From Frankineae bacterium MT45 (GTDB lineage: Bacteria > Actinomycetota > Actinomycetes > Mycobacteriales > Jatrophihabitantaceae): DNA of 64,000 nt. Positions 40,640-49,443 of this stretch are shown here, piece after piece. The stretch covers positions 620,001 through 684,000 of the forward strand of contig LT629697.1 of NCBI GenBank assembly GCA_900100325.1, read 5' to 3'. The first letter of the stretch is position 1; each line of letters starts with the position of its first letter. A model generated the notes under the pieces. That model saw only the letters and a list, made by a program, of their open reading frames with translations. It was not told the origin of the DNA and searched no databases. Both the position numbers and the translations under genes were made by a program.

Positions 40640-41557
40640 TTGCATCACCATCATCACGGGATTCTCGGTCACCACACGACCATCGCGATCATCTTTGCGC
40701 TCCTCTCCGCCGTGGCCTTCGCCGTGGCGACGGTGGCCCAGCAGCGCGCCGCCTCCAAGGTCACCGATGACGAGGTCGACAGCGGGCAGCTGATCGGCGT
40801 GCTGCTGCGCCGGCCACTCTGGTGGGCCGGGACGATGGGGAACCTCGGCGGCTACCTGCTCCAGGCGGTGGCGCTGGGCTACGGCTCGCTGCTGATCGTG
40901 CAGCCGATCCTCATCACCTCCATCCTCTTCGCCCTCCCGCTCGAGGCGCGGGTGGCCAAGGTCAAGCTGGCCCGTCAGGTCTGGATCTGGGGCACGGCCT
41001 TGGTGCTCGCGCTGGCCGTCTTCGTGGTGATCAGCAACCCCTCGCGTGGCCTGGAGCAGCCGCACACCCGGTCCTGGGTGCTCCTGCTCCTCATCGGTGG
41101 CCCGCTGGTCGCACTCTGCGTAGCGGTCGGGCTGCGCCGCAGCGGCGCGACCCGCTCCAGCCTGTTGGCGATCGCCGTCGGCTTCCTGGCCGGCGTGGCG
41201 GCGCTGCTCACGAAGGTCGTCGTCGAGTTGATCCAGCACGGGCCGGGCGAGGTGCTCACCTCGTGGGAGACCTACGCGCTGGTGGTGGTCGGCCTCGGCG
41301 GCGTCTACCTGCAGCAGGTGGCCTTCCAGGCCGGGTCGCTGCGCACGTCCATGCCGATCATCCAGGTCATCGAGCCGCTCACCGCATCCGTCCTCGGAGC
41401 TTTGATGCTGGAGGAGCACCTGCGGGTCGGGCACCGGGAGGTGCTGCTGCTGGCCGTGGCCACGGTGGTGATGGTGATCGCGACGGTGCAGTTGGCGCTC
41501 GGTCAGGCCGAGGTCGAGAGCGAACACCCTGTGTCTCACGCCCACCTGCCGCACTAG
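40640..41557 (+). CDS. DMT (EamA-like) transporter with histidine-rich termini
   Basis: A 305-residue protein with about nine or ten helices of the drug/metabolite-transporter type. Blocks such as LLSAVAFAVATVAQQRAASK and GSLRTSMPIIQVIEPLTASV with LGALMLEEHL are typical of actinobacterial DMT proteins (some called magnesium/NIPA-like). The TTG start, with GGAGGGAGG 10 nt upstream, is followed at once by five His codons and a further HH. The C-terminus ends with HPVSHAHLPH, so the two ends together could bind a metal. This is a natural sequence, not a tag. The stop shares a CTAG with the convergent WYL gene's stop. Confidence 0.85.
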   Translation: MHHHHHGILGHHTTIAIIFALLSAVAFAVATVAQQRAASKVTDDEVDSGQLIGVLLRRPLWWAGTMGNLGGYLLQAVALGYGSLLIVQPILITSILFALPLEARVAKVKLARQVWIWGTALVLALAVFVVISNPSRGLEQPHTRSWVLLLLIGGPLVALCVAVGLRRSGATRSSLLAIAVGFLAGVAALLTKVVVELIQHGPGEVLTSWETYALVVVGLGGVYLQQVAFQAGSLRTSMPIIQVIEPLTASVLGALMLEEHLRVGHREVLLLAVATVVMVIATVQLALGQAEVESEHPVSHAHLPH

Positions 41558-42522
41558 CTGTACAGCCGCTGGACCTCCGCCGCGCTGCGGGCCATCTCAA
41601 CCCGAAGCTCAGGCGGGCTCAGCACCTCGACGTCGGTGGCGAAGCCGAGGAGCATCCCGCGGGCGGCCCAGAGGTGATTGAACTGCAGGGTGACGTCGAC
41701 ATGCCCTTTCTTCTCCGGGACGTCCGTCACCGGTGCCTCGGCCACGAGGTTCTTCTCGGTGATGCGGCGGATGCGTCCGAGGGCCTGGGGCGCCACCCGC
41801 ACCACCGCGGAGACCTCGGTCGGCACCTGCTCGGCGGCGGCGGAGAGATCGCTCCAGACCTGCTCGAGCGTGACCGTGCTGCGACGTCGCGCCGGCTCGT
41901 TCACCGCGGCGGCGGCCAGGATGCGACTCACCCGGAAGAGCCGGGCCGCCCGTCTCGAATCGGCCACCAGGTACCAGACGCCGGCCTTCGCCACCAGCCC
42001 GTACGGATCGAGGGTGTAGCGGCTGACCTGCTCACTTCGCCCATGTTTATAGGTGATTCGCAGCCGGAGGTCATTCAGGACAACCCGCTGCACCAGGGCC
42101 AGGTGGGGCACCTCGTCGTCGGGCTTCATCCATGGACGGGGGTCGGCCAGGATGCGCAACCCGGCCCGCTCGGCCTCGCCGCGCTGCCCCTGCGGCACCG
42201 CGGCCAGCAGCTTCGACATGGCGCTGGCCAGCGCGTCACCGAGGCCAAGGTCGGCGTGGGTGCGCTGCGAGGTGAGGACGAAGAGCGAGAGGGACTCTTC
42301 AGGCGTGAGGGCGGGCACCTTGGCCTGGTACCCGTCCAGCAGGCGCACACCGCCTGAACGTCCCTGCTCGCAGTACACCGGCACGCCGGCCGTACTGAGT
42401 GCGTCGACGTCGCGGTAGATGGTGCGGGTGGAGACCTCCAGGCTGTCGGCCAGTTCGCGGGCCGAGACCATTCCCCGTCCCTGCAGCGTCAGCAGGATCG
42501 CCAGTAGCCGGTCAGCTCTCAT
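41554..42522 (-). CDS. WYL-domain transcriptional regulator (YafY-like)
   Basis: A 322-residue regulator: an N-terminal HTH_11 winged helix (RLLAILLTLQGRGMVSARELA, then SLEVSTRTIYRDVDALSTAGV) and a WYL domain (about 140-225) with LRITYKHG, YTLDPYGLVAKAGVWYLVAD and FRVSRI. A WCX-like C-terminal extension follows. WYL domains sense nucleotides or small ligands. The gene is divergent from a mycothiol-type DinB gene, a common arrangement in which the regulator controls its neighbour; palindromes between them support this. Confidence 0.92.
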   Translation of the reverse strand: MRADRLLAILLTLQGRGMVSARELADSLEVSTRTIYRDVDALSTAGVPVYCEQGRSGGVRLLDGYQAKVPALTPEESLSLFVLTSQRTHADLGLGDALASAMSKLLAAVPQGQRGEAERAGLRILADPRPWMKPDDEVPHLALVQRVVLNDLRLRITYKHGRSEQVSRYTLDPYGLVAKAGVWYLVADSRRAARLFRVSRILAAAAVNEPARRRSTVTLEQVWSDLSAAAEQVPTEVSAVVRVAPQALGRIRRITEKNLVAEAPVTDVPEKKGHVDVTLQFNHLWAARGMLLGFATDVEVLSPPELRVEMARSAAEVQRLYS

Positions 42523-42528
42523 ACCTCC

Positions 42529-42569
42529 ATATTGGCATCAATATATGACATCAGGTGTCAGATATTGGC
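42529..42569. promoter_or_regulatory. Repeat-rich intergenic operator region
   Basis: TGACATCAGGTGTCA (42546-42560) is a TGACA/TGTCA inverted repeat, and it is bracketed by a direct repeat ATATTGGC at 42529-42536 and 42562-42569. The whole lies between the WYL regulator and the divergent DinB-like gene, so it probably binds the WYL protein. Confidence 0.55.
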
Positions 42570-42633
42570 GACGAGTATTGCTCCTGTCGCACCGAGACGA
42601 ACCGCCAATCAATCGAAATCTCAGGAGAATCCG

Positions 42634-43224
42634 ATGACCGCACAGCTCACGAACTTCGATCCCCGCCTCCCCTACGCCCAGGCCGTCGAGCAGACGGAGC
42701 TCACGGTGGCCGGCATCCGCCCGGACCAGTTCGGCCTGCCGACCCCGTGCGACGAGTACGACGTCCGCACCCTGGTCGGGCACATGATCGGCGGGATGAA
42801 CCGCATCGCCTACGTCGGCCAGGGCGGCGACTGCGAGGACGTCGAGGCGCAGATCTACGGCGTTCCGGACGACCAACTGCTGGAGGAGTTCCGGCAGGCC
42901 CGACTGCGCACGGTCGACGTCTGGTCGGACGAGGCCGTGTTGGAGAGAATGGCCAAGGTTCCGTGGGGTGTCGTGCCGGGGCGCATCGCCCTCGGTGGCT
43001 ACGTGATGGAGATTCTGACCCACGGGTGGGATCTGGCGGTGGCCACCGGCCAGCCCAGCGAGGGTGCACCGGAATTGGCCGAACTGGCGCTGGGGATCGG
43101 CCACCTGGCTGTGCCGGCCGAGGCCCGTCAGGACCCCGAGATGCCCTTCGACACCGTGGTCGACGTCCCCGAGGACGCCGGCGCCTACGCGCGGCTGGCT
43201 GGGTGGCTGGGTCGCAAGGCCTGA
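42634..43224 (+). CDS. DinB-like TIGR03086-type metal-binding protein
   Basis: A 196-residue four-helix-bundle protein: LPYAQAVEQTELTVAGIRPD, the TPCDEYDVRTLVGHMIGGMN block (P-C-D-x-W/Y-D-V-x-x-L-x-x-H, the first metal His) and the second metal site YVMEILTHGWDLAVATGQ. Such proteins act with mycothiol and a divalent metal, some as isomerases or thiol transferases. AGGAGAA lies 6 nt before the ATG at 42634. The divergent WYL gene is the evident regulator. Specific substrate unknown. Confidence 0.9.
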   Translation: MTAQLTNFDPRLPYAQAVEQTELTVAGIRPDQFGLPTPCDEYDVRTLVGHMIGGMNRIAYVGQGGDCEDVEAQIYGVPDDQLLEEFRQARLRTVDVWSDEAVLERMAKVPWGVVPGRIALGGYVMEILTHGWDLAVATGQPSEGAPELAELALGIGHLAVPAEARQDPEMPFDTVVDVPEDAGAYARLAGWLGRKA

Positions 43225-43241
43225 CGCGGGTGCACGAACGA

Positions 43242-43274
43242 ACGGGAGCCCCGGCAGATCGCCGGGGCTCCCGT
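43242..43274. terminator. Bidirectional terminator
   Basis: ACGGGAGCCCCGGC (43242-43255) pairs perfectly with GCCGGGGCTCCCGT (43261-43274) around AGATC. It sits between the convergent DinB-like and MFS genes, 18-24 bp from each stop, so it can serve both. Confidence 0.88.
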
Positions 43275-43297
43275 GTCGGTTACTTGCGCGGTATCTC

Positions 43298-45535
43298 CTA
43301 GCTGGCCGCCCCCGCCGTCTCCAGGGCCTTCAGCTCCTGCTCGATCTTCGCGTCGTGCTCATCGGCGTCCTTCTTGGCGGCCTTCGGGCTCCAGCGTCCG
43401 ATCATCAGGAAGACGAACGGGATGAAGAGGATCTGAGCGGCGAAGCAGATCCACCACCAGGTACGCCACTGCTTACCGATGTCCTCCTGGGCCTTCTGCA
43501 CCTTCGGACCATTCACCTTCAGGTAGGCCAGGTCGGCCGTCGGCACCTTTCCGAGCGCCACTAGTTGGGCACCGGCGTCCTTCACGGCGGGGCCGGCGGT
43601 CTTGAGCAGGGCCAGCGACGAGACCGGCACCGCACCCAGCGCCTGCAGCTGAGCCGACGCATCCTTCACGACCGGGCCGGCCGTGGTGAGCAGGGCCAGA
43701 TCAGCCTTCGGCACCGCGCTGGCCGCGGCGAGTCGAGCCGCCGCCTCGGCCGGCGGGATCTTCAGCGCCACTGCGATCTCGCCGACGGCGGTGGCCGCCG
43801 CCGGGCCGGTCGGGTTGGCCTGCAGCGCGGCCAGGGTGGCCGGGCTGACCGCTGCCAGCGTCTCGATCTCCTTGGCGTACTTCACCGAGTCGGTCTTGAG
43901 CTGGACGATCTGGGCCGCGGTGACACCCTTGGCCTTGGTGAGGTCGGCCAGGGCCGCCACCTGCGCCGCCGGGTCGTTCGGGGCAACCGTCAATGCGGCC
44001 AGGTTCGCCGGGTCGATCGCGGCCGCGGTGGCCAGTTCATCCTTGTATTTCACCGAATCGGTGAGCACCTGGCCGACCTGGGCCTGGGTGATGCCCTTGC
44101 TCGCCGTGATGTCGGCGATGGCGGCGGCCTGGGTGGCCGGGTCGGTCGGGTTCAGCGCCAGTGCCGTCTGATGGGCCGGCGTGATCAGGGCGGCGGTGGC
44201 CAGTTCGGCCTGGTACTTCGTCGCCAGTTCCTTCACCTTGGTGCCCTGATCGACCAGCGCGTTCGTGCCGCTGACCACGAAGGTGAGGGCGATGAGAACG
44301 ACGGTGACCACGGTGCGCAGCAGCGCGCCCCAGACAGCGAGGCCGGTAGCCGTCGCTGCCGGGTTGTGCTTCTCGACCGTCTCGGTGAAGGCGGCCATCC
44401 AGGCGGTGTAGGCGACGCCGCCACCGGCCGCGATGAAGATGATGATGGTGGCCAGCTCGTAGTAGCTGGTGGTCGGCGGGTTGAGGCCGTGCACGCCCGT
44501 CGTCGCCTTGGTGGCCCAGACGGCGACACCGGCAGCACTGACGACGGCGCCGATGACCATGAACGGCTTCCGCACCCGGAAGCGGTCCGAGAGCGCGCCG
44601 GCGACCACGAGCGCGATCGCGTTGGTAACCCAGTACCAGTTGCCGAGGGCGTTGGCCTGCGCTTCGGAGTAGCCGAAGACCGTGGCCAGGTAGACGACGA
44701 AGAAGCCGACGGCGACGTAGTAGAAGATCAGGAAAATGCTGATCGCGAAGGCCGGGCCGATGATGTCGGCCCTCATCATCTGCCTCCAATGGCCGTGCAG
44801 CGCGGTCTCCGGGTCCAGGCCGGCGGCGCGCGCCTCGATGAGGACACGCTCCCGGTGCGTCACCATCAGCTGGTCGCGTAGCTTCGGGCTGAGCTCCCGC
44901 AGCAGTATGAACGCGATGACGAAGACGATCAGGCCAACCGTGCCGCAGACGTAGAACTGGAACTGCCAGTCCGGGTGCGAGTCGAGCGTGTTGCTGCTGA
45001 TCGCGGTGACGGCGAGGCTTCCCAGTACCGGACCGAGGGTCCAGAACCCCATGGCACTGGCTCGTCCGATCTGCGGGCTGAAGTCGCGAACCAGCGCCGG
45101 CGTCGCGACGAGGACAATGCCCTCGACGATGCTGAGGATCGCGAAGAGGAACATGTAGACACCCTTGCTGCCGGCGTGCGGCAGCCCGACCAGGATGATC
45201 AGACCGGTGATCAACAGGCCGTAGACGACCATGTTGGCCCGGCCCCAGCGATCGGCCAGACCCGCCGCCAGTGAGCCCAGCGCACCTACCGCATTGCCGA
45301 CGATCGAGACGGCTACATAGAACCCGAAGGTCATGTGGAAGTAAGTGATGATCTGCGTGGCGACCGCGCCTTGAATGTAAAGCTCGTAGTAGAGCACTAC
45401 GGTGGCGAGGACGGTAATGGCAAGGTATGTATAGCGACGGGTGTTATTCGGGTAACGACCGAGTTGTCGGTTCCATAAGGTTTCGGTGGCTACCGACTCC
45501 GGCGCTTCACCGGATGAATGCGCAAGCGCGGTCAT
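43298..45535 (-). CDS. MFS permease with large repetitive extracytoplasmic loop before the last helix
   Basis: A 745-residue protein, nearly twice the normal MFS length. Residues 37-425 hold eleven MFS helices (motif A GLADRWGRANMVVYG at 92-106), and the last helix is at about 692-713. In between is an Ala-rich, soluble, helical region (about 426-690). It has three 56-residue repeats starting at K440, K496 and K552 (KYxxELATAA...P..LAAL) and three 28-residue repeats starting at V608, V636 and V664 (VPxxxLALLkTAGPxVKDA). By MFS topology this loop is outside the membrane. The charged tail (KKDADEHDAKIEQELKALE) is cytoplasmic. Substrate unknown. It is divergent from a QsdR-type regulator. Confidence 0.88.
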   Translation of the reverse strand: MTALAHSSGEAPESVATETLWNRQLGRYPNNTRRYTYLAITVLATVVLYYELYIQGAVATQIITYFHMTFGFYVAVSIVGNAVGALGSLAAGLADRWGRANMVVYGLLITGLIILVGLPHAGSKGVYMFLFAILSIVEGIVLVATPALVRDFSPQIGRASAMGFWTLGPVLGSLAVTAISSNTLDSHPDWQFQFYVCGTVGLIVFVIAFILLRELSPKLRDQLMVTHRERVLIEARAAGLDPETALHGHWRQMMRADIIGPAFAISIFLIFYYVAVGFFVVYLATVFGYSEAQANALGNWYWVTNAIALVVAGALSDRFRVRKPFMVIGAVVSAAGVAVWATKATTGVHGLNPPTTSYYELATIIIFIAAGGGVAYTAWMAAFTETVEKHNPAATATGLAVWGALLRTVVTVVLIALTFVVSGTNALVDQGTKVKELATKYQAELATAALITPAHQTALALNPTDPATQAAAIADITASKGITQAQVGQVLTDSVKYKDELATAAAIDPANLAALTVAPNDPAAQVAALADLTKAKGVTAAQIVQLKTDSVKYAKEIETLAAVSPATLAALQANPTGPAAATAVGEIAVALKIPPAEAAARLAAASAVPKADLALLTTAGPVVKDASAQLQALGAVPVSSLALLKTAGPAVKDAGAQLVALGKVPTADLAYLKVNGPKVQKAQEDIGKQWRTWWWICFAAQILFIPFVFLMIGRWSPKAAKKDADEHDAKIEQELKALETAGAAS

Positions 45536-45571
45536 TCGTTTTCCTCCAACTCGGAGAGCGTTGTGCTCTAG

Positions 45572-45587
45572 GTCTCAGGAATGAGAC
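45572..45587. promoter_or_regulatory. Candidate QsdR/TetR operator
   Basis: GTCTCAGGAATGAGAC is a perfect 6-bp inverted repeat with a 4-bp spacer, midway between the divergent MFS permease (start 45535) and the TetR gene (start 45626). It is well placed to control both. Confidence 0.55.
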
Positions 45588-45625
45588 GATATGGGAAATG
45601 TTGCACGATGGAAAGGATTTCGCCA

Positions 45626-46450
45626 GTGGGGGTGTCGGCCGAGGCTCCGATAGGTCCAGAAGGCCCGATTGGTCAAGCGGGCCCGATCGGTGAGGGAGAC
45701 CCTTTCGGTGAAGGAGGCCAAGCCGCTTCAATATCTGCCCATACCTCGGCCTTGGCAAGCGCAACACCCACATTTGGACACTCGACTAGGTGGGCGGCGA
45801 AACTGCAGGCGGAGTCGGTACGAGCGGCTCAGCGCTGCCCTGACGTCGACCGGGTCCTCCCCGGCGGCGTAGCGCCGCCGTCTGACATTCGCGAGGCCGC
45901 GCTCTCGGCTGCGCTGCGGGACTTCGACGAACTGCGCCGCCTCGACATGGGTGCACTGGCCCAGACGCTCGGGGTATCCCGCTCCACGCTGTACCGCCAG
46001 GCCGGCGACCGTGACAACCTGCTCGGCCAGGCGATCTGGTGGCGCTCCCGGATGAGCTACGCCCTCGTGCTCGACGAGACCTCGGAGATGCTCGGGCTGG
46101 AGCGACTCAACGCGGCGATCGGAGCGGTCGTCCGCCGCTATCAGGGAACCCCGCAGATCCGGCGCTTCATCGATGAGGAGCCGCAGGCCGCGATGCGCAT
46201 CCTCACCGGCCCGACCGGCCATATCCAACGGGGCTTCATCACGGTGACCCGCAATCTTCTAGAGTTGGAGATCGAGAAGGACGACCTGCACTTCAGCATC
46301 CCGCCGGCCACCCTGGCCTACGCGATCGTCCGTCTCATCGAGAGCTTCATGTACTCCGACGTGCTCGCGGTCCGCGAGCCTGACATAGAGGTAGGTATCG
46401 AGGTGGTGCGCAGTCTGCTCGCCGGAGCGCTCACCGCCCGGCAGACCTAG
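45626..46450 (+). CDS. QsdR-type TetR regulator with collagen-like N-terminal segment
   Basis: About 274 residues from the GTG at 45626, which has GAAAGGA 8 nt upstream. The first part contains GPEGPIGQAGPIGEG, a short run of Gly-x-y triplets, then a Ser/Thr-rich linker. The real TetR part starts at about 90: AALSAALRDFDELRRLDMGA, LAQTLGVSRSTLYRQAGDRD, and a C-terminal domain ending IVRLIESFMYSDVLAVREPD that matches the QsdR ligand domain. QsdR was described in Rhodococcus as the repressor of a quorum-quenching lactonase. Here the neighbours are a permease and a helicase, so the role is open. The TAG is followed at once by the helicase GTG. Confidence 0.8.
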   Translation: MGVSAEAPIGPEGPIGQAGPIGEGDPFGEGGQAASISAHTSALASATPTFGHSTRWAAKLQAESVRAAQRCPDVDRVLPGGVAPPSDIREAALSAALRDFDELRRLDMGALAQTLGVSRSTLYRQAGDRDNLLGQAIWWRSRMSYALVLDETSEMLGLERLNAAIGAVVRRYQGTPQIRRFIDEEPQAAMRILTGPTGHIQRGFITVTRNLLELEIEKDDLHFSIPPATLAYAIVRLIESFMYSDVLAVREPDIEVGIEVVRSLLAGALTARQT

Positions 46451-49012
46451 GTGGCGGCACCGACCTCGCTCGCCGCGGTGCTGGACGCGGCCCTGGCCCA
46501 GGCATCTAGCACCGACCCGGGCGCCCAGCCGCTGGCCGCATCCGATCCGGACGCCGTCTATGACGCCTTCGCCGGCTGGGTCGCCTCCCGCGGCATCGAG
46601 CTGTACCCGGCCCAGGCCGAGGCGCTGATCGAGATCGTCACCGGCTCCAACGTCATCCTCTCCACGCCGACCGGCTCGGGAAAGTCGCTGGTCGCCACCG
46701 GCGCGCACTTCGCCGCCCTGGTCGAGGGGAAGCGCAGCTTCTACACCGCCCCGATCAAGGCCCTAGTCAGCGAGAAGTTCTTCGATCTCTGCGAGATCTT
46801 CGGCCCGTCCCGAGTCGGCATGATGACCGGTGACGCGAGCGTCAACGCCGACGCGCCGATCATCTGCTGCACGGCGGAGGTGCTGGCCAATCTGGCTCTG
46901 CGACAGGGACCGTCGGCCGACATTCACCTGATAATCATGGACGAATTCCACTACTACGGTGACAGTGATCGCGGCTGGGCCTGGCAGGTACCGCTGCTGG
47001 AACTCACCTCGGCCCAGTTCCTGTTGATGTCGGCCACCCTCGGGGACGTGAAGTTCTTCGCCGACGACCTCACCCGGCGCAACGGCCGCGGCACCGCCGT
47101 CGTCACTTCGGTGGACCGCCCGGTACCGCTGCACCACTACTACGCCACCACGCCGCTGCACGAGACGATCACCGATCTCCTGGAGAGTCATCAGGCACCG
47201 ATCTACATCGTCCACTTCACCCAGGCCTCGGCTCTGGAGCAGGCGCAGGCCCTGATGAGCGTCAACGTCTGCACCCGCGAGGAGAAGGACCGTATAGCGC
47301 TGGCCATCGGCGATTTCCGCTTCAGCTCCGGTTTCGGGAAGGTGCTCTCCCGGCTGGTCCGTCACGGCATCGGCGTGCATCACGCCGGCATGCTGCCGAA
47401 GTACCGGCGGCTGGTTGAGCAGTTGGCCCAGACCGGACTGCTGAAGCTGATCTGCGGCACCGACACCCTCGGCGTCGGGATCAACGTCCCGATCCGCACC
47501 GTTGTCCTCACGTCGCTGTCGAAGTACGACGGGCAGCGCACCCGCCATCTGCAGGCCCGCGAGTTCCACCAGATCGCCGGCCGCGCCGGACGGGCCGGCT
47601 TCGACACCGCCGGGACCGTCGTCGTGCAGGCGCCCGAACACGAGGTCGAGAACATCCGGCTGATCGCCAAGGCGGGCGACGATCCCAAGAAGTTGAAGCG
47701 GGTGCAGCGCAAGAAGGCGCCCGAGGGGTTCGTCTCCTGGTCGAAGGGCACCCATGACCGCCTGATCGCGGCCGAGCCGGAGCCACTGAAGTCGCATTTC
47801 CAGGTCTCCCACTCGATGCTGCTCAACGTGATCGCCCGTCCGGGTGATGCCTTCGTCGCGATGCGGAAGCTGCTGACCGACAATCACGAGACGCCGTCGG
47901 CCCAGCGGCTGCATGTGCGCAGTGCGATCCAGGCCTACCGCTCGCTGCTGACGGCCGGGGTGATCGAGCGGTTGGCCGAGCCGGACGAGGAGGGGCGCAC
48001 GGTCCGGCCGACCGTCGACCTGCCGATGAACTTCGCGCTGAACCAGCCGCTCTCGACGTTTGCCCTAGCCGCTATGGAGATTCTCGACGTCGAGTCGGAG
48101 ACGTTCGCTCTGGACGTCCTCTCGGTCATCGAGGCCACCCTGGAGAATCCGCGCCAGATCCTCTTCGCGCAGGAGCACAAGGCTCGGGGTGAGGCGATCG
48201 GGCGGATGAAGTCGGAGGGGATCGAGTACGACGAGCGGATGGAGCTGCTGGAGGAGGTCACCTACCCGCAGCCGCTGGCCGACTTGCTCAACGCGGCCTT
48301 CGAGATCTATGCCCAGGGGCATCCCTGGCTGCATGAGCTGGAACTCTCACCCAAGTCGGTGGTCCGGGACATGTGGGAACGGGCTATGACCTTCGGTGAA
48401 TACGTTTCTTTCTATGGCCTTACTCGCTCCGAGGGGCTGGTGCTGCGCTACCTCTCCGACGCCTACCGGGCGCTGCGGGCCGGTGTCTCGGCCGCGGCCC
48501 GGACGGAGGCGGTCGAGGAGCTCACCGAGTGGCTGGGGGAGTTGGTGCACCAGGTCGACTCGAGCCTGCTCGACGAGTGGGAGCACCTGACCAGCGGCGA
48601 CCTCGACCCGTCGGCGCGCGAGGTGGCACCGCCGACACGCAGCCTCACCTCGAACGTGCGGGCCTTCACCGTGCTCGTCCGCAACGCTCTCTTCCGCCGG
48701 GTGGCGCTGGCTGCCCGACGCAACTACTACGAGCTGGGGCAGTTGGACGGCGCCGACGGCTGGGACTTCGACGCCTGGCAGGAGGCGCTTGAGCAGTATT
48801 TCGAGGAGTATTCCTCAATGGGCTGGGGTCCGGTGGCGCGTGGCCCGGCGCTCTTCCAGGTGACGGTCGAGCCGACGCAGTGGGTCGTGCGGCAGATCTT
48901 CGACGACCCGGAGGAGGACCACGACTGGGGCATCAGCGCGGTGGTCGACCTGGCCGCGAGTGACGAGGCCGGCGAGGCGGTCCTGCACATCACCGGTGTC
49001 GATCGCTGGTAG
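46451..49012 (+). CDS. Ski2/Mtr4-like DEAD/DEAH-box helicase with DUF3516
   Basis: An 853-residue superfamily-2 helicase. Walker A TPTGSGKS (72-79), motif II DEFH (165-168), SAT (195-197), the motif IV-V region GVHHAGMLPKYRRLVE and CGTDTLGVGINVPIRT, and motif VI FHQIAGRAGRAGF are all intact. The C-terminal 350 residues (from about 500) are the DUF3516 domain with QVSHSMLLNVIARPG and MWERAMTFGEYVSFYGL. It is a likely RNA helicase, related to Ski2/HelY proteins; RNA decay or ribosome assembly is possible. The GTG start directly abuts the preceding TetR stop, so the two are co-translated. No exosome gene is near. Confidence 0.93.
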   Translation: MAAPTSLAAVLDAALAQASSTDPGAQPLAASDPDAVYDAFAGWVASRGIELYPAQAEALIEIVTGSNVILSTPTGSGKSLVATGAHFAALVEGKRSFYTAPIKALVSEKFFDLCEIFGPSRVGMMTGDASVNADAPIICCTAEVLANLALRQGPSADIHLIIMDEFHYYGDSDRGWAWQVPLLELTSAQFLLMSATLGDVKFFADDLTRRNGRGTAVVTSVDRPVPLHHYYATTPLHETITDLLESHQAPIYIVHFTQASALEQAQALMSVNVCTREEKDRIALAIGDFRFSSGFGKVLSRLVRHGIGVHHAGMLPKYRRLVEQLAQTGLLKLICGTDTLGVGINVPIRTVVLTSLSKYDGQRTRHLQAREFHQIAGRAGRAGFDTAGTVVVQAPEHEVENIRLIAKAGDDPKKLKRVQRKKAPEGFVSWSKGTHDRLIAAEPEPLKSHFQVSHSMLLNVIARPGDAFVAMRKLLTDNHETPSAQRLHVRSAIQAYRSLLTAGVIERLAEPDEEGRTVRPTVDLPMNFALNQPLSTFALAAMEILDVESETFALDVLSVIEATLENPRQILFAQEHKARGEAIGRMKSEGIEYDERMELLEEVTYPQPLADLLNAAFEIYAQGHPWLHELELSPKSVVRDMWERAMTFGEYVSFYGLTRSEGLVLRYLSDAYRALRAGVSAAARTEAVEELTEWLGELVHQVDSSLLDEWEHLTSGDLDPSAREVAPPTRSLTSNVRAFTVLVRNALFRRVALAARRNYYELGQLDGADGWDFDAWQEALEQYFEEYSSMGWGPVARGPALFQVTVEPTQWVVRQIFDDPEEDHDWGISAVVDLAASDEAGEAVLHITGVDRW

Positions 49013-49101
49013 CTGGTCGGCTTCGGCAAAGTCCTGCGTATTGGGCGTTCTGGCCGCCGATATGCAGGACGTTTGCTCTGTAGTGATGCGCAGCTGCCTG
49101 A

Positions 49102-49443
49102 CTAGCGGATGAGGTAGGCGAGAGTTCCAACCAACAGCCAGAGAAAATAAGGGGCAACTCCCAAGCCCAGCCCCGCACTCGCGGCAAACGCTAGGCCATG
49201 AAGACGTGACGTTCCTCCGCGGGTCGTGATGCCGGCAATGACAGTCGCCGCGCCCTCGACGAGCAAGAGTAGGAGCCAGAACGGACTGCGCAGGGAAGCC
49301 GCTGCGAACACCCAAAGGTTCAGCACGAGACTCACAACGCCCACGATGATCGCGACTGCGAACCGCTGTCCACCGTGCCGCCGAGCGTTCGCCGCTTCTG
49401 CTTGGCCTAGCTGCATGAGTGGCAGTCTCGCAGACGTCGACAT
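49102..49443 (-). CDS. Small membrane protein, unknown function
   Basis: A 113-residue protein with three hydrophobic helices (about 29-48, 52-70, 85-110) after a short hydrophilic start containing ANARRHGGQRF. No motif is recognised. Start taken as ATG 49443; ATG 49416 (MQLGQAEAANARRHG) is equally possible. It is convergent with the helicase gene (89-bp gap), and codon use is less GC-rich than in neighbours. Real but uncharacterised. Confidence 0.65.
   Translation of the reverse strand: MSTSARLPLMQLGQAEAANARRHGGQRFAVAIIVGVVSLVLNLWVFAAASLRSPFWLLLLLVEGAATVIAGITTRGGTSRLHGLAFAASAGLGLGVAPYFLWLLVGTLAYLIR

Noticed and set aside
40640-40680. Poly-His codons as a cloning-vector tag
   Set aside because: The sequence continues into a normal DMT protein, codons are mixed CAT/CAC, and flanking DNA is ordinary chromosome.
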